From NCBI RefSeq assembly GCF_017873565.1, contig NZ_JAGGKH010000014.1, forward strand, positions 80,860 to 144,859: 64,000 bases of DNA, in the 5' to 3' direction. How positions within the stretch are numbered: the stretch's first letter is position 1; every line of letters starts with the position of its first letter. The translations under genes were made by a program, and so were the position numbers. The DNA is from Lederbergia galactosidilytica. GTDB taxonomy: Bacteria > Bacillota > Bacilli > Bacillales > Bacillaceae_C. Positions 16,315 through 24,513 of the stretch are shown in pieces. Under the pieces are notes generated by a model, which saw only the letters and a program-made list of their open reading frames with translations, had not been told where the DNA came from and ran no database searches.

Positions 16315-16631
16315 GTTGTTCGGATTTGAATGCTAAAATCTCTATTATGAAATTGATTCAGTTATGAAACGAAGCAAATAAATATGCTGAATAACGCTTC
16401 TTGAAATAATTTAGTAGAACTAGAAAATCCACTTTCATTTACCTTTTTCAACATGAGTATATAGTTAAGATGAGCGTGATATTAGTTATTCAATAATAGG
16501 ACATGTTTGACAATGATGATTGTTCAATCAGCGGGCTTGTTTATTTAATAACAAAAAAAGAAAGGTGTTGGATGAAGAAATAGAGAATTCTCTTAATGAA
16601 TGATCTTATATTTGACTAGGGGAGATTTAAA
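16315..16631. other. Gap upstream of the VOC gene
   Basis: About 310 bases, AT-rich. No coding sequence or known RNA could be recognised; the promoter of the VOC gene should lie here. Confidence 0.3.
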
Positions 16632-16991
16632 ATAGGTAGAGTAGTTGGATTTGAATTAAGTAGTCAGGAACCAGAAAAAGCAGCAAAGTTTTATTCCGAA
16701 GTATTTGGATGGGAGATTTCTGAACCAGAATTTGATTATTGGGCCGTTTCTACGGAAAAGGATCCTGTGAGAACAGGAATGAATGGCGGGATAAGTAAAG
16801 GAGCTAATGATTATCCTCATGGGACACGTATTCAAATTGCAGTAGATTCCATAGAGGAAACCATCTCCAAAGCAATAGTGAATGGTGCAATGGTGGTCCG
16901 TGAGAAGATGGAGTTCGATGAATTTTATCTTGCCTCTTTAGTTGACCCAACAGGAATTGGCTTTGGTCTCATCCAAAGTAAGCAAGATTGA
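16632..16991 (+). CDS. VOC (glyoxalase/bleomycin-resistance) family protein with ATA start position
   Basis: 119 residues if read from ATA at 16632. The sequence starts with (M)GRVVGFELSSQEPEKAAKFYSEVFGW and ends with EFYLASLVDPTGIGFGLIQ, a complete single VOC domain as in glyoxalase-like proteins. The reaction is unknown. AGGGGAG (16618-16624) sits 7 bases before ATA, exactly where ATG would be expected. No other ATG, GTG or TTG occurs in frame until GTG at 16767, which would remove the first third. Either a G-to-A change abolished the start, or translation begins inefficiently at ATA. Confidence 0.7.
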   Translation: MGRVVGFELSSQEPEKAAKFYSEVFGWEISEPEFDYWAVSTEKDPVRTGMNGGISKGANDYPHGTRIQIAVDSIEETISKAIVNGAMVVREKMEFDEFYLASLVDPTGIGFGLIQSKQD

Positions 16992-17090
16992 TTATGTAAT
17001 AATTGGGCGCGATTGTGTAACTGAATCATAGGTAGTATTGATCAAACTTTTAAAGACAGTAGAGCGATCATTCAATTGAGTACGACAAAA

Positions 17091-17122
17091 TCCCTCCTTC
17101 ATCATTTATATCTCGGGAGGGA
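17091..17122. terminator. Hairpin after the VOC gene
   Basis: TCCCTCC / GGAGGGA with an 18-nt loop. The plus side lacks a T-run; the minus side has ATTTTG. Tentative. Confidence 0.35.
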
Positions 17123-17205
17123 CGGGATTTGCAAAATACGCAAAGTTGGTTTGTCCATAAATTTCTGTATGTTAGTACAAGACTTTTTCAGAGGGGAATG
17201 AGATT

Positions 17206-17826
17206 TTGAAAGACAAGGAGCTAATAGATGCCTTTGAACGGTCAGAAATAAATTTACTCGTGGAGCTGCGAATGGGAAATGGTTTCCATGAAAAGGAGTA
17301 TGAAAAGTTAGTTAAGACACTCACCATTTGTGCGGATGAATGGGAAGATCGGACAAGTATACCAGGAGAAGTCCTCCAAACTTTAATTGAACTATATGAC
17401 GAACTGTACAACTTTTCGTTAATATATGGTGTTGAAGAATCAATCCGTATTAAGAAGGCAGCCGAAAATACCAAAAAGCTAATTCAAAGATGTACGAAAG
17501 AAGTGGGGGAAATAGAACCCGAAAAAGCAAGAGTGATTGCTAGGTTGATTGAGAAAATCAACGAAAACGGAAACTTTTTTCAAAAACTTCAAAATGGCAA
17601 AGGAATGGACGAACAACAATTTGAAAGAATTTATCATGAGTTATCTGAAATTATCGACGAGATTTATTCGTGGAGAGACATTCCAAAAGTATTGGTAAAT
17701 ATTTTTATAAATCTTTGTGAATTAGATTTGTTTGTCGGACAATATCGAGATGAGTTCAAACAACATGAAGAGGCAAATAAAATTTATGATGCGTACGAAC
17801 GTATATTTAGTTTGATTTTTGGTTGA
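17206..17826 (+). CDS. Uncharacterised helical protein with internal duplication
   Basis: 206 residues, not assigned to a family. It is acidic, with predicted helices throughout, and has no signal peptide. Two halves resemble each other: L-R-M-G-N-G-F-H-E-K-E-Y-E-K-L near residue 20 and L-Q-N-G-K-G-M-D-E-Q-Q-F-E-R-I near residue 126. In each half this is followed by a helix ending W-E-D-R / W-R-D-I-P, then a long helix with L-Y-D-E-L / L-C-E-L-D. So it probably arose by duplication of a roughly 85-residue unit. AGAGGGGAATGAGATT precedes the start (TTG at 17206). A weak hairpin follows at 17923. Confidence 0.7.
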   Translation: MKDKELIDAFERSEINLLVELRMGNGFHEKEYEKLVKTLTICADEWEDRTSIPGEVLQTLIELYDELYNFSLIYGVEESIRIKKAAENTKKLIQRCTKEVGEIEPEKARVIARLIEKINENGNFFQKLQNGKGMDEQQFERIYHELSEIIDEIYSWRDIPKVLVNIFINLCELDLFVGQYRDEFKQHEEANKIYDAYERIFSLIFG

Positions 17827-17922
17827 ACCACTGAGAGATGAAAGACATAACATTTTGAGACATAAATAGCTACATATGTGGCCAGAGACACAAAGGTACA
17901 GACTATAAAATTATTAATAAAA

Positions 17923-17945
17923 AGGGGAGAACTCCTCTGTTTTAT
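17923..17945 (+). terminator. Possible terminator of the 206-residue protein gene
   Basis: AGGGGAG / CTCCTCT (one G-T pair) with a 2-nt loop, followed by GTTTTATT. Confidence 0.45.
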
Positions 17946-18062
17946 TCAACAAAAGGCACGGCTATCTAATAGGCCATTGCCTCTATTTTTGCATATAAAG
18001 ACCATGTAATGGAATGAATTATGCTAAAATTAAATAAATAGTGAAAAAGGGAGGGTTCTTAT

Positions 18063-18377
18063 ATGAGCTTAACTTTAGATATTGCGCGTATTTTATTACC
18101 TGTTGTAATAGTGGGTGGAATGGCCGTATTTGTAGTTATGAGAATGAAATATAAATATAAGAAAGGCACCCTTGGTAAGAAAAAAACAAAAAGCGCCCAA
18201 AATTTACTCGATAGTTTAATCCCATTTGGAATGATAATTGGTTGTGCTGTTGCTCTACCTCTTAGCATGTTTTTTCCCATTTCCTTACTGTCTACAATTA
18301 GTTGGGGAGCGGGAATAGGGTTATTATTTGGATATTTTGCTTATGAAATTTATAGTAAACGTAGAGAAAGCTGCTAG
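18063..18377 (+). CDS. Small membrane protein of unknown function
   Basis: 104 residues. The predicted helices lie at about residues 8-26, 54-72 and 77-95, with a lysine-rich loop (KYKYKKGTLGKKKTK) between the first and second that should face the cytoplasm. No family is recognised. GGGAGGGTTCTTAT precedes the ATG. It stands alone, in the same direction as its neighbours. Confidence 0.65.
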   Translation: MSLTLDIARILLPVVIVGGMAVFVVMRMKYKYKKGTLGKKKTKSAQNLLDSLIPFGMIIGCAVALPLSMFFPISLLSTISWGAGIGLLFGYFAYEIYSKRRESC

Positions 18378-18663
18378 TAAATGGTTAACTTCCTCGGTCA
18401 ATAATGTCAGAAATGAAGACTGTAAACCATCAATGTTCGCTGCTACAGTGACATCATCTGTTTTAAGATGTAGAACGGAACAGGGCGATGCAATGAGATG
18501 CCTCTGGACTTGCACGCTGTTCAAACAGAATGAGATTGTGGCCGCCTAGCCTAGTTTTGGAAAAAATCCCACTCAGGAACTCGTAAAGTATAAAACTCGC
18601 GGGAGTTTCCATCTCTTATATACTATGTATTATTTGTTTATATTACTAAATTTTAAGAAACAT
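18378..18663 (+). other. Gap before the TPP riboswitch
   Basis: No gene could be supported; a 73-codon frame running through it has no ribosome binding site and no family resemblance. Confidence 0.3.
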
Positions 18664-18692
18664 TTGATTAATCTTACAGTCTATTGTATAGT
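18664..18692 (+). promoter_or_regulatory. Promoter of the TPP riboswitch transcript
   Basis: TTGATT (18664-18669) and TATAGT (18687-18692) with a 17-bp spacer, about 20 bases upstream of the aptamer. Confidence 0.75.
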
Positions 18693-18710
18693 AAGGCTAA
18701 TTACATAAAA

Positions 18711-18859
18711 GTCCGTCCGGGTGCTTGAGGAATCAGGCTGAGATAGTAGCTATTATCCGCTACTGACCGTTAATCTGATCTGGGTAATGCCAGCGTAGAG
18801 AGTGATGTATTCATCATAGGGCCCTTCTCGTCGTCTGTGCATTTTGAGACGGCTTTTTT
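18711..18859 (+). ncRNA. TPP (THI-box) riboswitch with terminator
   Basis: The aptamer shows GGGTGC, then CAGGCTGAGATAGTA, then CTGACCGTTAATCTGATCTG, then GGGTAATGCCAGCG, the ordered landmarks of the thiamine pyrophosphate aptamer. A terminator follows: GTCGTCT (18830-18836) pairs with AGACGGC (18847-18853), then six T. Bound TPP should favour termination, so the downstream ykoE-ykoD-ykoC transporter would be made when thiamine is scarce. Confidence 0.95.
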
Positions 18860-19028
18860 GTATTTTAAAGGTTATTATCTCCATGAAAATTTAGAGAAAA
18901 TTAGGGCGACATATATATTTCTAGATCTCACAGTGCACATGGGAAGGCTGAGTAGCCAATTTTAGAAAAATATATAATCGCGTTTCCTCTAAAGAAAAAG
19001 CCTGTAAACAAAGAAGGGGTTGGAAAAG

Positions 19029-19598
19029 ATGAAAAAACTAAAATTTACAGATTTATTGATTACCATCATGCTTGGGGTAGTTTTTGGAATCACGATGAAG
19101 TTTTGGGATGATTTATATACAGTGATCAAACCGATGTTGCCTGTGGCACGTCAATTAATTTACGGAATGTGGTTTATGGTTGGAGTCTTTGCGATGTTAC
19201 TTATTCGTAAACCAGGTGCCGCTTTGCTTTCGAGTATTGCCGCGGCAGGGCTATCGGCTTTTATTGGGCATGGAATTGAGGTTCTGATTTATGGATTTAT
19301 GCAAGGATTAGGAGCTGAATTACTATTTGCTGCCTTCCGCTACAAGCGATTTGGCATCATTGTTGCTGGCTTAGCCGGTGTGGCGTCTTGTGTGGCCAGC
19401 TTTCTTTTAGATATGTTTTATGGGTATGCCAATTTGGAAGCATGGGCTCTGATTGTAAAGTATGGCTTACGTGTTATTAGTGCGTTCCTTTTTACAGGAG
19501 TATTTGCTTATTTTATTGTTCGAGCGTTAGAAGCCACAGGGGTAACGAATCTGATTCGTCCTGTTGCAAAGGAAGAATATACAGCCTTAGATGAATAA
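19029..19598 (+). CDS. ykoE: Thiamine/HMP ECF transporter substrate-binding subunit YkoE
   Basis: 189 residues, about five or six membrane helices. The match is to YkoE, the S-component of the TPP-riboswitch-controlled YkoEDC system that imports a thiamine precursor, probably hydroxymethylpyrimidine or thiamine itself. Supporting segments are FTDLLITIMLGVVFGITMKFWDDLY at the start and GFMQGLGAELLFAAFRYKRFG in the middle. The ATG at 19029 is favoured over a TTG 9 bases earlier because AGAAGGGG lies 9 bases before it. The ATPase and permease genes follow after 207 bases. Confidence 0.92.
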   Translation: MKKLKFTDLLITIMLGVVFGITMKFWDDLYTVIKPMLPVARQLIYGMWFMVGVFAMLLIRKPGAALLSSIAAAGLSAFIGHGIEVLIYGFMQGLGAELLFAAFRYKRFGIIVAGLAGVASCVASFLLDMFYGYANLEAWALIVKYGLRVISAFLFTGVFAYFIVRALEATGVTNLIRPVAKEEYTALDE

Positions 19599-19805
19599 AT
19601 TTTGAAGAAGTTATTAAAAAAGGAACATGATTATGAAACTTGGGGACGATGTGCCATTGAACATTCAGTTTAAATCTTTAACGAGGTCAGCGCTATTTGT
19701 CTCCGAGTTCGCGCCGTTCAGCGGACTTTGAGTCAGCGAACAGTAGTGAATCTTGTCCTTGAGTAAAGAATATGATGATTGAGAGAATAGAAAAAGGGGT
19801 GACAT

Positions 19806-21326
19806 ATGGAACATCAGCAAGCAAGAAAGTCTCTTAGTGTTACGAATCTCCGTTTAAAATTTCCAAACGAGCCTACCTTAATTTTTAAGGATCTGTCTTT
19901 TTCAGTTGTGCCAGGGGAGAAAGTTTTATTACTTGGGCCTAGTGGCTGTGGGAAATCAACCTTACTGCAAGTTTTAAGTGGAATTATCCCTAAGTCTATT
20001 GAAGTCCCCTTAAAATACGATGCAATCCAATTACCTGAATCATGGGGATTTGTGTTCCAAGATCCCGACACTCAATTCTGTATGCCATATGTGGATGAAG
20101 AACTTGCTTTTGTTTTAGAAAACATACAGGTCCCTAGGAGTGAAATGGATCGTCGAATTGAAAAGGCACTGGAGATGGTTGGCTTGCAAGGAATTCCCAT
20201 TCATACGCAGATTCACGATTTATCACAAGGTATGAAACAGCGTTTGGCACTGGCATCAGTGTTATTACTACAACCAGAAGTGCTTTTTCTTGATGAGCCC
20301 TCTGCTTTATTAGATCCTGATGGAGTAGAGCAAATTTGGACATCTGTAAAAGAAGTCGCAGCAGAAAAAACAGTGCTAATTGTGGAGCATAAAATTGACC
20401 AGATTGCCGATTGGGTCGACCGTGTCGTGCTATTTAAGGACAACGGAGAAATTCTGGCAGATGGTCGCCCAGCAGATGTGTTTCGTTTTTATAAACAGCA
20501 ATTGATTCAGTATGGGATTTGGTATCCAAAAGTTTGGGAGGATTATTTGGTGTCTCCAGCCTATTTAAATTTAAAGAAAGCAAGAGGAGACGAATGCCTG
20601 TCAACTCACCCAGTATTACTGTTGGAGAAATTCAATGGCTACAGAGGGGAAAAGGCAAAAATTCAGATATCTCACGCAGAGGTGGTTCCTGGCAGTTGGA
20701 TTGGGATTATTGGAGAAAATGGTGCCGGAAAGAGCACATTTCTCTTAGCATTAATGCAATTATTACGAACAACAGGGCAATATGTGCTCGAAGAAAATAC
20801 GATCCAATGGAAAAAACGAAAGAACCCACTGCCAAAAGGTCTTTCCCTTGTTTTTCAAAACCCAGAGCTACAATTTATTACGAATTCAGTCGTAGATGAA
20901 CTCTCCTTTTCTGGGCGATTAAAAGGACTTGACGAAGAGATGTTACAAATCAAAGTTAAAAAATGGATCGAGCGTTTTCAACTCCCCTTGAATGAAAATC
21001 GTCATCCCTTCCAATTATCACTAGGACAAAAACGACGATTAAGTGTCGCGACAGCTTTTATGTCAGGGGGAAAGATTTTATTGCTAGATGAACCAACATT
21101 TGGACAAGATGCGAGAAATACTTTTATGATCCTGGAGCAATTGGAAGAGTTACGTAGGGGCGGAACGACAATTATGATGGTGACACATGATGAACAGATT
21201 GTCGAACATTTTATGACAGAAGTGTGGAAGATTGACCAGGGCATATTAGTGGATGTTTCCAAGCGAAATCCCCCGGAGTTTAGGAGAAAGGAGCAAGTTT
21301 ATGCAGGAACTGTTTACTCCAGCTAA
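19806..21326 (+). CDS. ykoD: ECF transporter double ATPase YkoD
   Basis: 506 residues made of two ATP-binding cassette domains. The first has Walker A GPSGCGKST, signature LSQGMKQR and Walker B VLFLDEPSALLD; the second has GENGAGKST, LSLGQKRR and ILLLDEPTFGQD. Such fused A/A' subunits energise ECF vitamin transporters. It lies between the S-component and the T-component genes of the thiamine system; its end overlaps the start of the permease gene by 26 nt. AAAAAGGGGTGACAT precedes the start. Confidence 0.92.
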   Translation: MEHQQARKSLSVTNLRLKFPNEPTLIFKDLSFSVVPGEKVLLLGPSGCGKSTLLQVLSGIIPKSIEVPLKYDAIQLPESWGFVFQDPDTQFCMPYVDEELAFVLENIQVPRSEMDRRIEKALEMVGLQGIPIHTQIHDLSQGMKQRLALASVLLLQPEVLFLDEPSALLDPDGVEQIWTSVKEVAAEKTVLIVEHKIDQIADWVDRVVLFKDNGEILADGRPADVFRFYKQQLIQYGIWYPKVWEDYLVSPAYLNLKKARGDECLSTHPVLLLEKFNGYRGEKAKIQISHAEVVPGSWIGIIGENGAGKSTFLLALMQLLRTTGQYVLEENTIQWKKRKNPLPKGLSLVFQNPELQFITNSVVDELSFSGRLKGLDEEMLQIKVKKWIERFQLPLNENRHPFQLSLGQKRRLSVATAFMSGGKILLLDEPTFGQDARNTFMILEQLEELRRGGTTIMMVTHDEQIVEHFMTEVWKIDQGILVDVSKRNPPEFRRKEQVYAGTVYSS

Positions 21327-22116
21327 GGAAACATGGTTGTATCGTGTGAATCCCGCTTTAAAATTTGTTCTATTCTTTTGCTTATTGCTTATCGTGCTCT
21401 TTCAGCGAAACCTTGCCTTTGTTTTTCACTTAACGTTCTTATATGGCATTCTGTTATACGGATATAGTGGCTATAGATGGAAAAAATTATGCCTATTTTC
21501 CATTCCAATGGTTCTTTCTTTTATTTCATCTGCCCTGACAATGATTTTATTTGGAAAAGGTGTTCACGTCTGGTGGTCTTGGGGACTTATTAAAATTTCA
21601 GAAGAAAGCTTTTATTATGGCTTATTACTTGGTTGTAAAACGCTTTGTTTTGGGATTATCAGTTTAACTTTTTTATTAACAACAAGGCCAATTATGTTAT
21701 TTTATGCCTTAATGCAGCAATGCAAACTTGCGCCAAAATATGCTTATAGTTTCATTGCTTCTATTCGGCTATTACCAATGATTGTAGAAGAATTAAGAAC
21801 CCGTTCAAATGCGTTAAAGGTGCGAGGTGTTCATTTTTCCAAGGGGATAAAAGGGTTGTTTGAGCATTTGCGTCTGTATATGGTGCCATTATTTGCCCAA
21901 AGTATTCGGCGAGCACAAAGAGTCGCCGTTGCGATGGAAGCGAAAAGATTCCAAATGGGTGTGAGAAGAACATATTATTATCCTACTATTTATACAAAAA
22001 TCGATGTTGTATTCCTTTCGGCTGTGGTTGTTTCGTTTTTGTCAGCCCATTTTTTAAAAGGAATCATTCCTTATAAAACTTTAACACATATGCTGGTCCC
22101 AGCTTTGCAATTGTAG
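21301..22116 (+). CDS. ykoC: ECF transporter transmembrane subunit YkoC
   Basis: 271 residues with about five membrane helices. This is the EcfT-type subunit that couples ATPase to S-component; the family's cytoplasmic coupling helices appear as EELRTRSNALKVRGV and RAQRVAVAMEAKRFQMG (the A-R-G-like motifs). The ATG at 21301 has AGGAGAAAGGAGCAAGTTT before it and lies inside the end of ykoD, so the two are translationally coupled. It is the last gene of the unit; a terminator overlaps its stop codon. Confidence 0.92.
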   Translation: MQELFTPAKETWLYRVNPALKFVLFFCLLLIVLFQRNLAFVFHLTFLYGILLYGYSGYRWKKLCLFSIPMVLSFISSALTMILFGKGVHVWWSWGLIKISEESFYYGLLLGCKTLCFGIISLTFLLTTRPIMLFYALMQQCKLAPKYAYSFIASIRLLPMIVEELRTRSNALKVRGVHFSKGIKGLFEHLRLYMVPLFAQSIRRAQRVAVAMEAKRFQMGVRRTYYYPTIYTKIDVVFLSAVVVSFLSAHFLKGIIPYKTLTHMLVPALQL

Positions 22117-22136
22117 TCTGCAAAGCTGGGCTTTTT
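22098..22136 (+). terminator. Terminator of the ykoEDC operon
   Basis: A perfect 12-bp stem (CCCAGCTTTGCA / TGCAAAGCTGGG) then CTTTTT; the stop codon of ykoC lies in the loop. Confidence 0.9.
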
Positions 22137-22263
22137 AATATGGGAAAGAGGGATTCGATTGATGATCTCAGTTGTTTATCTGTAATAGAGCCTATACTTT
22201 TGCCAAAATACGTCCGGTCGTATATAGTACGGTAGTACGATTTTGCAGAAGAAGGTGTGAGCT

Positions 22264-23157
22264 TTGATTAAAATATATGGATGGTTAATTTTGTGTGTAG
22301 CCGTCTGGGGGAGTAATTTTGTATTTGGGAAGCTATTAGTTCAAGACTTCTCCCCAACTATGTTAACGATGTTACGCTTATTTTTTATTGTGCTATTTTT
22401 AGTTTTATATGCAACTGTAAAGAAGTCGTTTAAAAAAATCCAGAAGAAACAATTATGGATGATTCTCTTTCTTGGGATTATGGGTGTGTTTATCAACCAA
22501 TGGTCTTTCTTTAAAGGATTGGAAACAGCTGATCCAACTACATCAGCTTTGATTTTAGCGACGGCGCCTGTTTTAACGGGATTTTTAGCGGCGATTTTTT
22601 TAAAAGAGCGATTCACATTGCGGATGGTCGTCGGTTCGCTCTTAGCTATTACTGGCATTTATTTTGTGGTAACTAAAGGTGGGAAAGCGGCTTTATCAAT
22701 TGATAAAGGATTGTTATGGATTGTAGTAACGATGGTGACATTTGCCATCATGATTATTATTACAAGAATATTGTCAAAAACACTTGATTCCCTTACAGTG
22801 ACGCTCTATTCGAATATTGTAGGCTTTGTTATTTCGATTCCATTTGCTTTTTCGTTGGACCAACCAATCCATGTTGGGACAAGCTTTTCAAGTTGGCTTT
22901 TCTTAATTGTAACGGCGATTGCTGTGCATGGGATCGCCACTTTAATTTGGAATAGCCAAATTCGTTATGTCGATGCTTCGAAAGCATCCATTCTTTCCAA
23001 TTTGGAACCATTTATTGCGATGGTTATGGGACTGATACTATTATCCAAACCGATTACAGGTGCGGAAATAATTGGTTCGATTTTCATTGTAGGCGGTGTA
23101 ATTTGGTCAACAACGAAAAGAAGGAAATTTTTTAATCGGACAGTCTCTAGTAAATAA
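22264..23157 (+). CDS. EamA/DMT superfamily transporter
   Basis: 297 residues with about ten membrane helices in two similar halves, each an EamA domain. It starts IKIYGWLILCVAVWGSNFVFGK, with the W-G-S-x-F family signature, and repeats with ASKASILSNLEPFIAMVMGLIL late in the second half. Members export metabolites or take up small compounds; the substrate is unknown. The TTG start at 22264 is supported by GAAGGTGTGAGCT. Upstream, GTATATAGTACGGTAGTAC is a short imperfect dyad that could bind a regulator. Confidence 0.85.
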   Translation: MIKIYGWLILCVAVWGSNFVFGKLLVQDFSPTMLTMLRLFFIVLFLVLYATVKKSFKKIQKKQLWMILFLGIMGVFINQWSFFKGLETADPTTSALILATAPVLTGFLAAIFLKERFTLRMVVGSLLAITGIYFVVTKGGKAALSIDKGLLWIVVTMVTFAIMIIITRILSKTLDSLTVTLYSNIVGFVISIPFAFSLDQPIHVGTSFSSWLFLIVTAIAVHGIATLIWNSQIRYVDASKASILSNLEPFIAMVMGLILLSKPITGAEIIGSIFIVGGVIWSTTKRRKFFNRTVSSK

Positions 23158-23422
23158 AATGAAACTACAAGCGGAAGGGACCCAACCTTCATTTACGAAT
23201 CCCTGATCCTTATCGGATTTTAAAAGGCCAGGTTATTGCGAGGGAAAACAGGCAGAATATTTTAGCGAGTGAGTTTAAAAATCATTCAATGAAAAGACAG
23301 ACCAACTTTTGTTCATTCATCGATCTTGCTTTTAATGTTACAAAGACATATACATTTGTAATCAATGACAATCAATATTAAAATGGATAGAGAGGTTTTA
23401 GGAAAAAGAGGTGGAATAGACA

Positions 23423-24169
23423 ATGATTACATTAAAAACAGAAAGAGAAATACAATTAATGCATGAAGCAGGTAAACTATTGGCTGCTTGTCATAAAGAA
23501 ATCGCGAACTTGATTAAACCAGGAATTACCACAACAGAAATAGATCAGTTTGTAGAGGAATTCTTAGCGGAACATGGAGCCACTCCTGAACAAAAAGGAT
23601 ATAAGGGTTATAAATACGCCACTTGCGCGTCAGTTAATGACGAAATTTGTCACGGTTTCCCACGGAAAACGCCTCTAAAAGAAGGCGATCTTGTCACCAT
23701 CGATATGGTCGTAAATCTTAATGGTGCTCTCGCCGACTCTGCATGGAGCTATGCAGTTGGAGAAATTTCCGAAAAAACGAAGACACTATTAGAAGTGACT
23801 AAAAATGCCTTATATAAGGGAATTGAACAGGCAGTTATTGGCAATCGCATCGGGGACATTGGTCATGCAATCCAGTCTTACGTAGAACCACAAGGATTAT
23901 CGGTAGTCCGAGAATTTACAGGCCACGGAATCGGGCCGACTTTACATGAAGCACCACAAATTCTCCATTACGGTCCAGCAGGAAAAGGATTGCGCCTCAA
24001 AGAAGGCATGGTAATCACGATTGAACCAATGGTGAATGAAGGTGTATGGCAATCCAAAATGGATAATAATGGTTGGACTGCGAGAACAATGGACGGCAAA
24101 CGATCTGCCCAATATGAACATACATTAGCGATTACAAAAGATGGTCCTTTGATTCTGACAGAACAATAA
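23423..24169 (+). CDS. map: Methionine aminopeptidase, type I
   Basis: 248 residues. Removes the initiator methionine from new proteins. The pita-bread fold ligands are in place: Asp in TIDMVVNLNG, Asp in ADSAWSY, His in FTGHGIGPTLHE, Glu in ITIEPMV and Glu in AQYEHT. It is alone rather than in the ribosomal protein operon, so it is probably a second MetAP. AAAAAGAGGTGGAATAGACA precedes the start. A strong terminator follows. Confidence 0.93.
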   Translation: MITLKTEREIQLMHEAGKLLAACHKEIANLIKPGITTTEIDQFVEEFLAEHGATPEQKGYKGYKYATCASVNDEICHGFPRKTPLKEGDLVTIDMVVNLNGALADSAWSYAVGEISEKTKTLLEVTKNALYKGIEQAVIGNRIGDIGHAIQSYVEPQGLSVVREFTGHGIGPTLHEAPQILHYGPAGKGLRLKEGMVITIEPMVNEGVWQSKMDNNGWTARTMDGKRSAQYEHTLAITKDGPLILTEQ

Positions 24170-24176
24170 ATAAAGT

Positions 24177-24229
24177 ATGGCCACATAGTAGCTAGATCAA
24201 GCACTATGTGGCCATTTCTTTGTTTTTTT
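24177..24229 (+). terminator. Terminator of map
   Basis: A perfect 13-bp stem (ATGGCCACATAGT / ACTATGTGGCCAT) with a 13-nt loop, then TTCTTTGTTTTTTTA. Confidence 0.92.
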
Positions 24230-24471
24230 AGTTCGATTGCACTGGCTATTGTTAATGGAGCTTTTTAGGAAAAGAGGAAGGGCTCGGCCAGATCGTTAAA
24301 GAGTATTTTAGAATTGGCATAAAGATAAAGGCCGGAGCTGTAGCGTTAATAGAGTTTTTTAAAGAAAAACGCAAGGGTAATGGCGTCCGCCGTAACCTTA
24401 ATGAGGTGATCAAGAGACAAACGTAAAGGTAAAAGCGGCGACGTTAACTAGCTTGGGGGCGTCACTCAAGC
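24230..24471. other. Gene-free gap with an imperfect inverted repeat
   Basis: About 240 bases between converging genes. GGCGTCCGCCGTAACCTTAA (about 24383-24402) resembles the reverse complement of GTAAAGGTAAAAGCGGCGACGTTAAC (about 24423-24448). No gene is supported. It could be a degenerate mobile repeat. Confidence 0.35.
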
Positions 24472-24503
24472 AAAAAAGCAGCCGTTTTCGCAAGCAGGCT
24501 GCT
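24472..24503 (-). terminator. Terminator of the GH42 gene
   Basis: On the minus strand AGCAGCC / GGCTGCT around a 13-nt loop, then TTTTTTG, 10 bases after the stop codon. Confidence 0.85.
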
Positions 24504-24513
24504 GATAGCTTTT

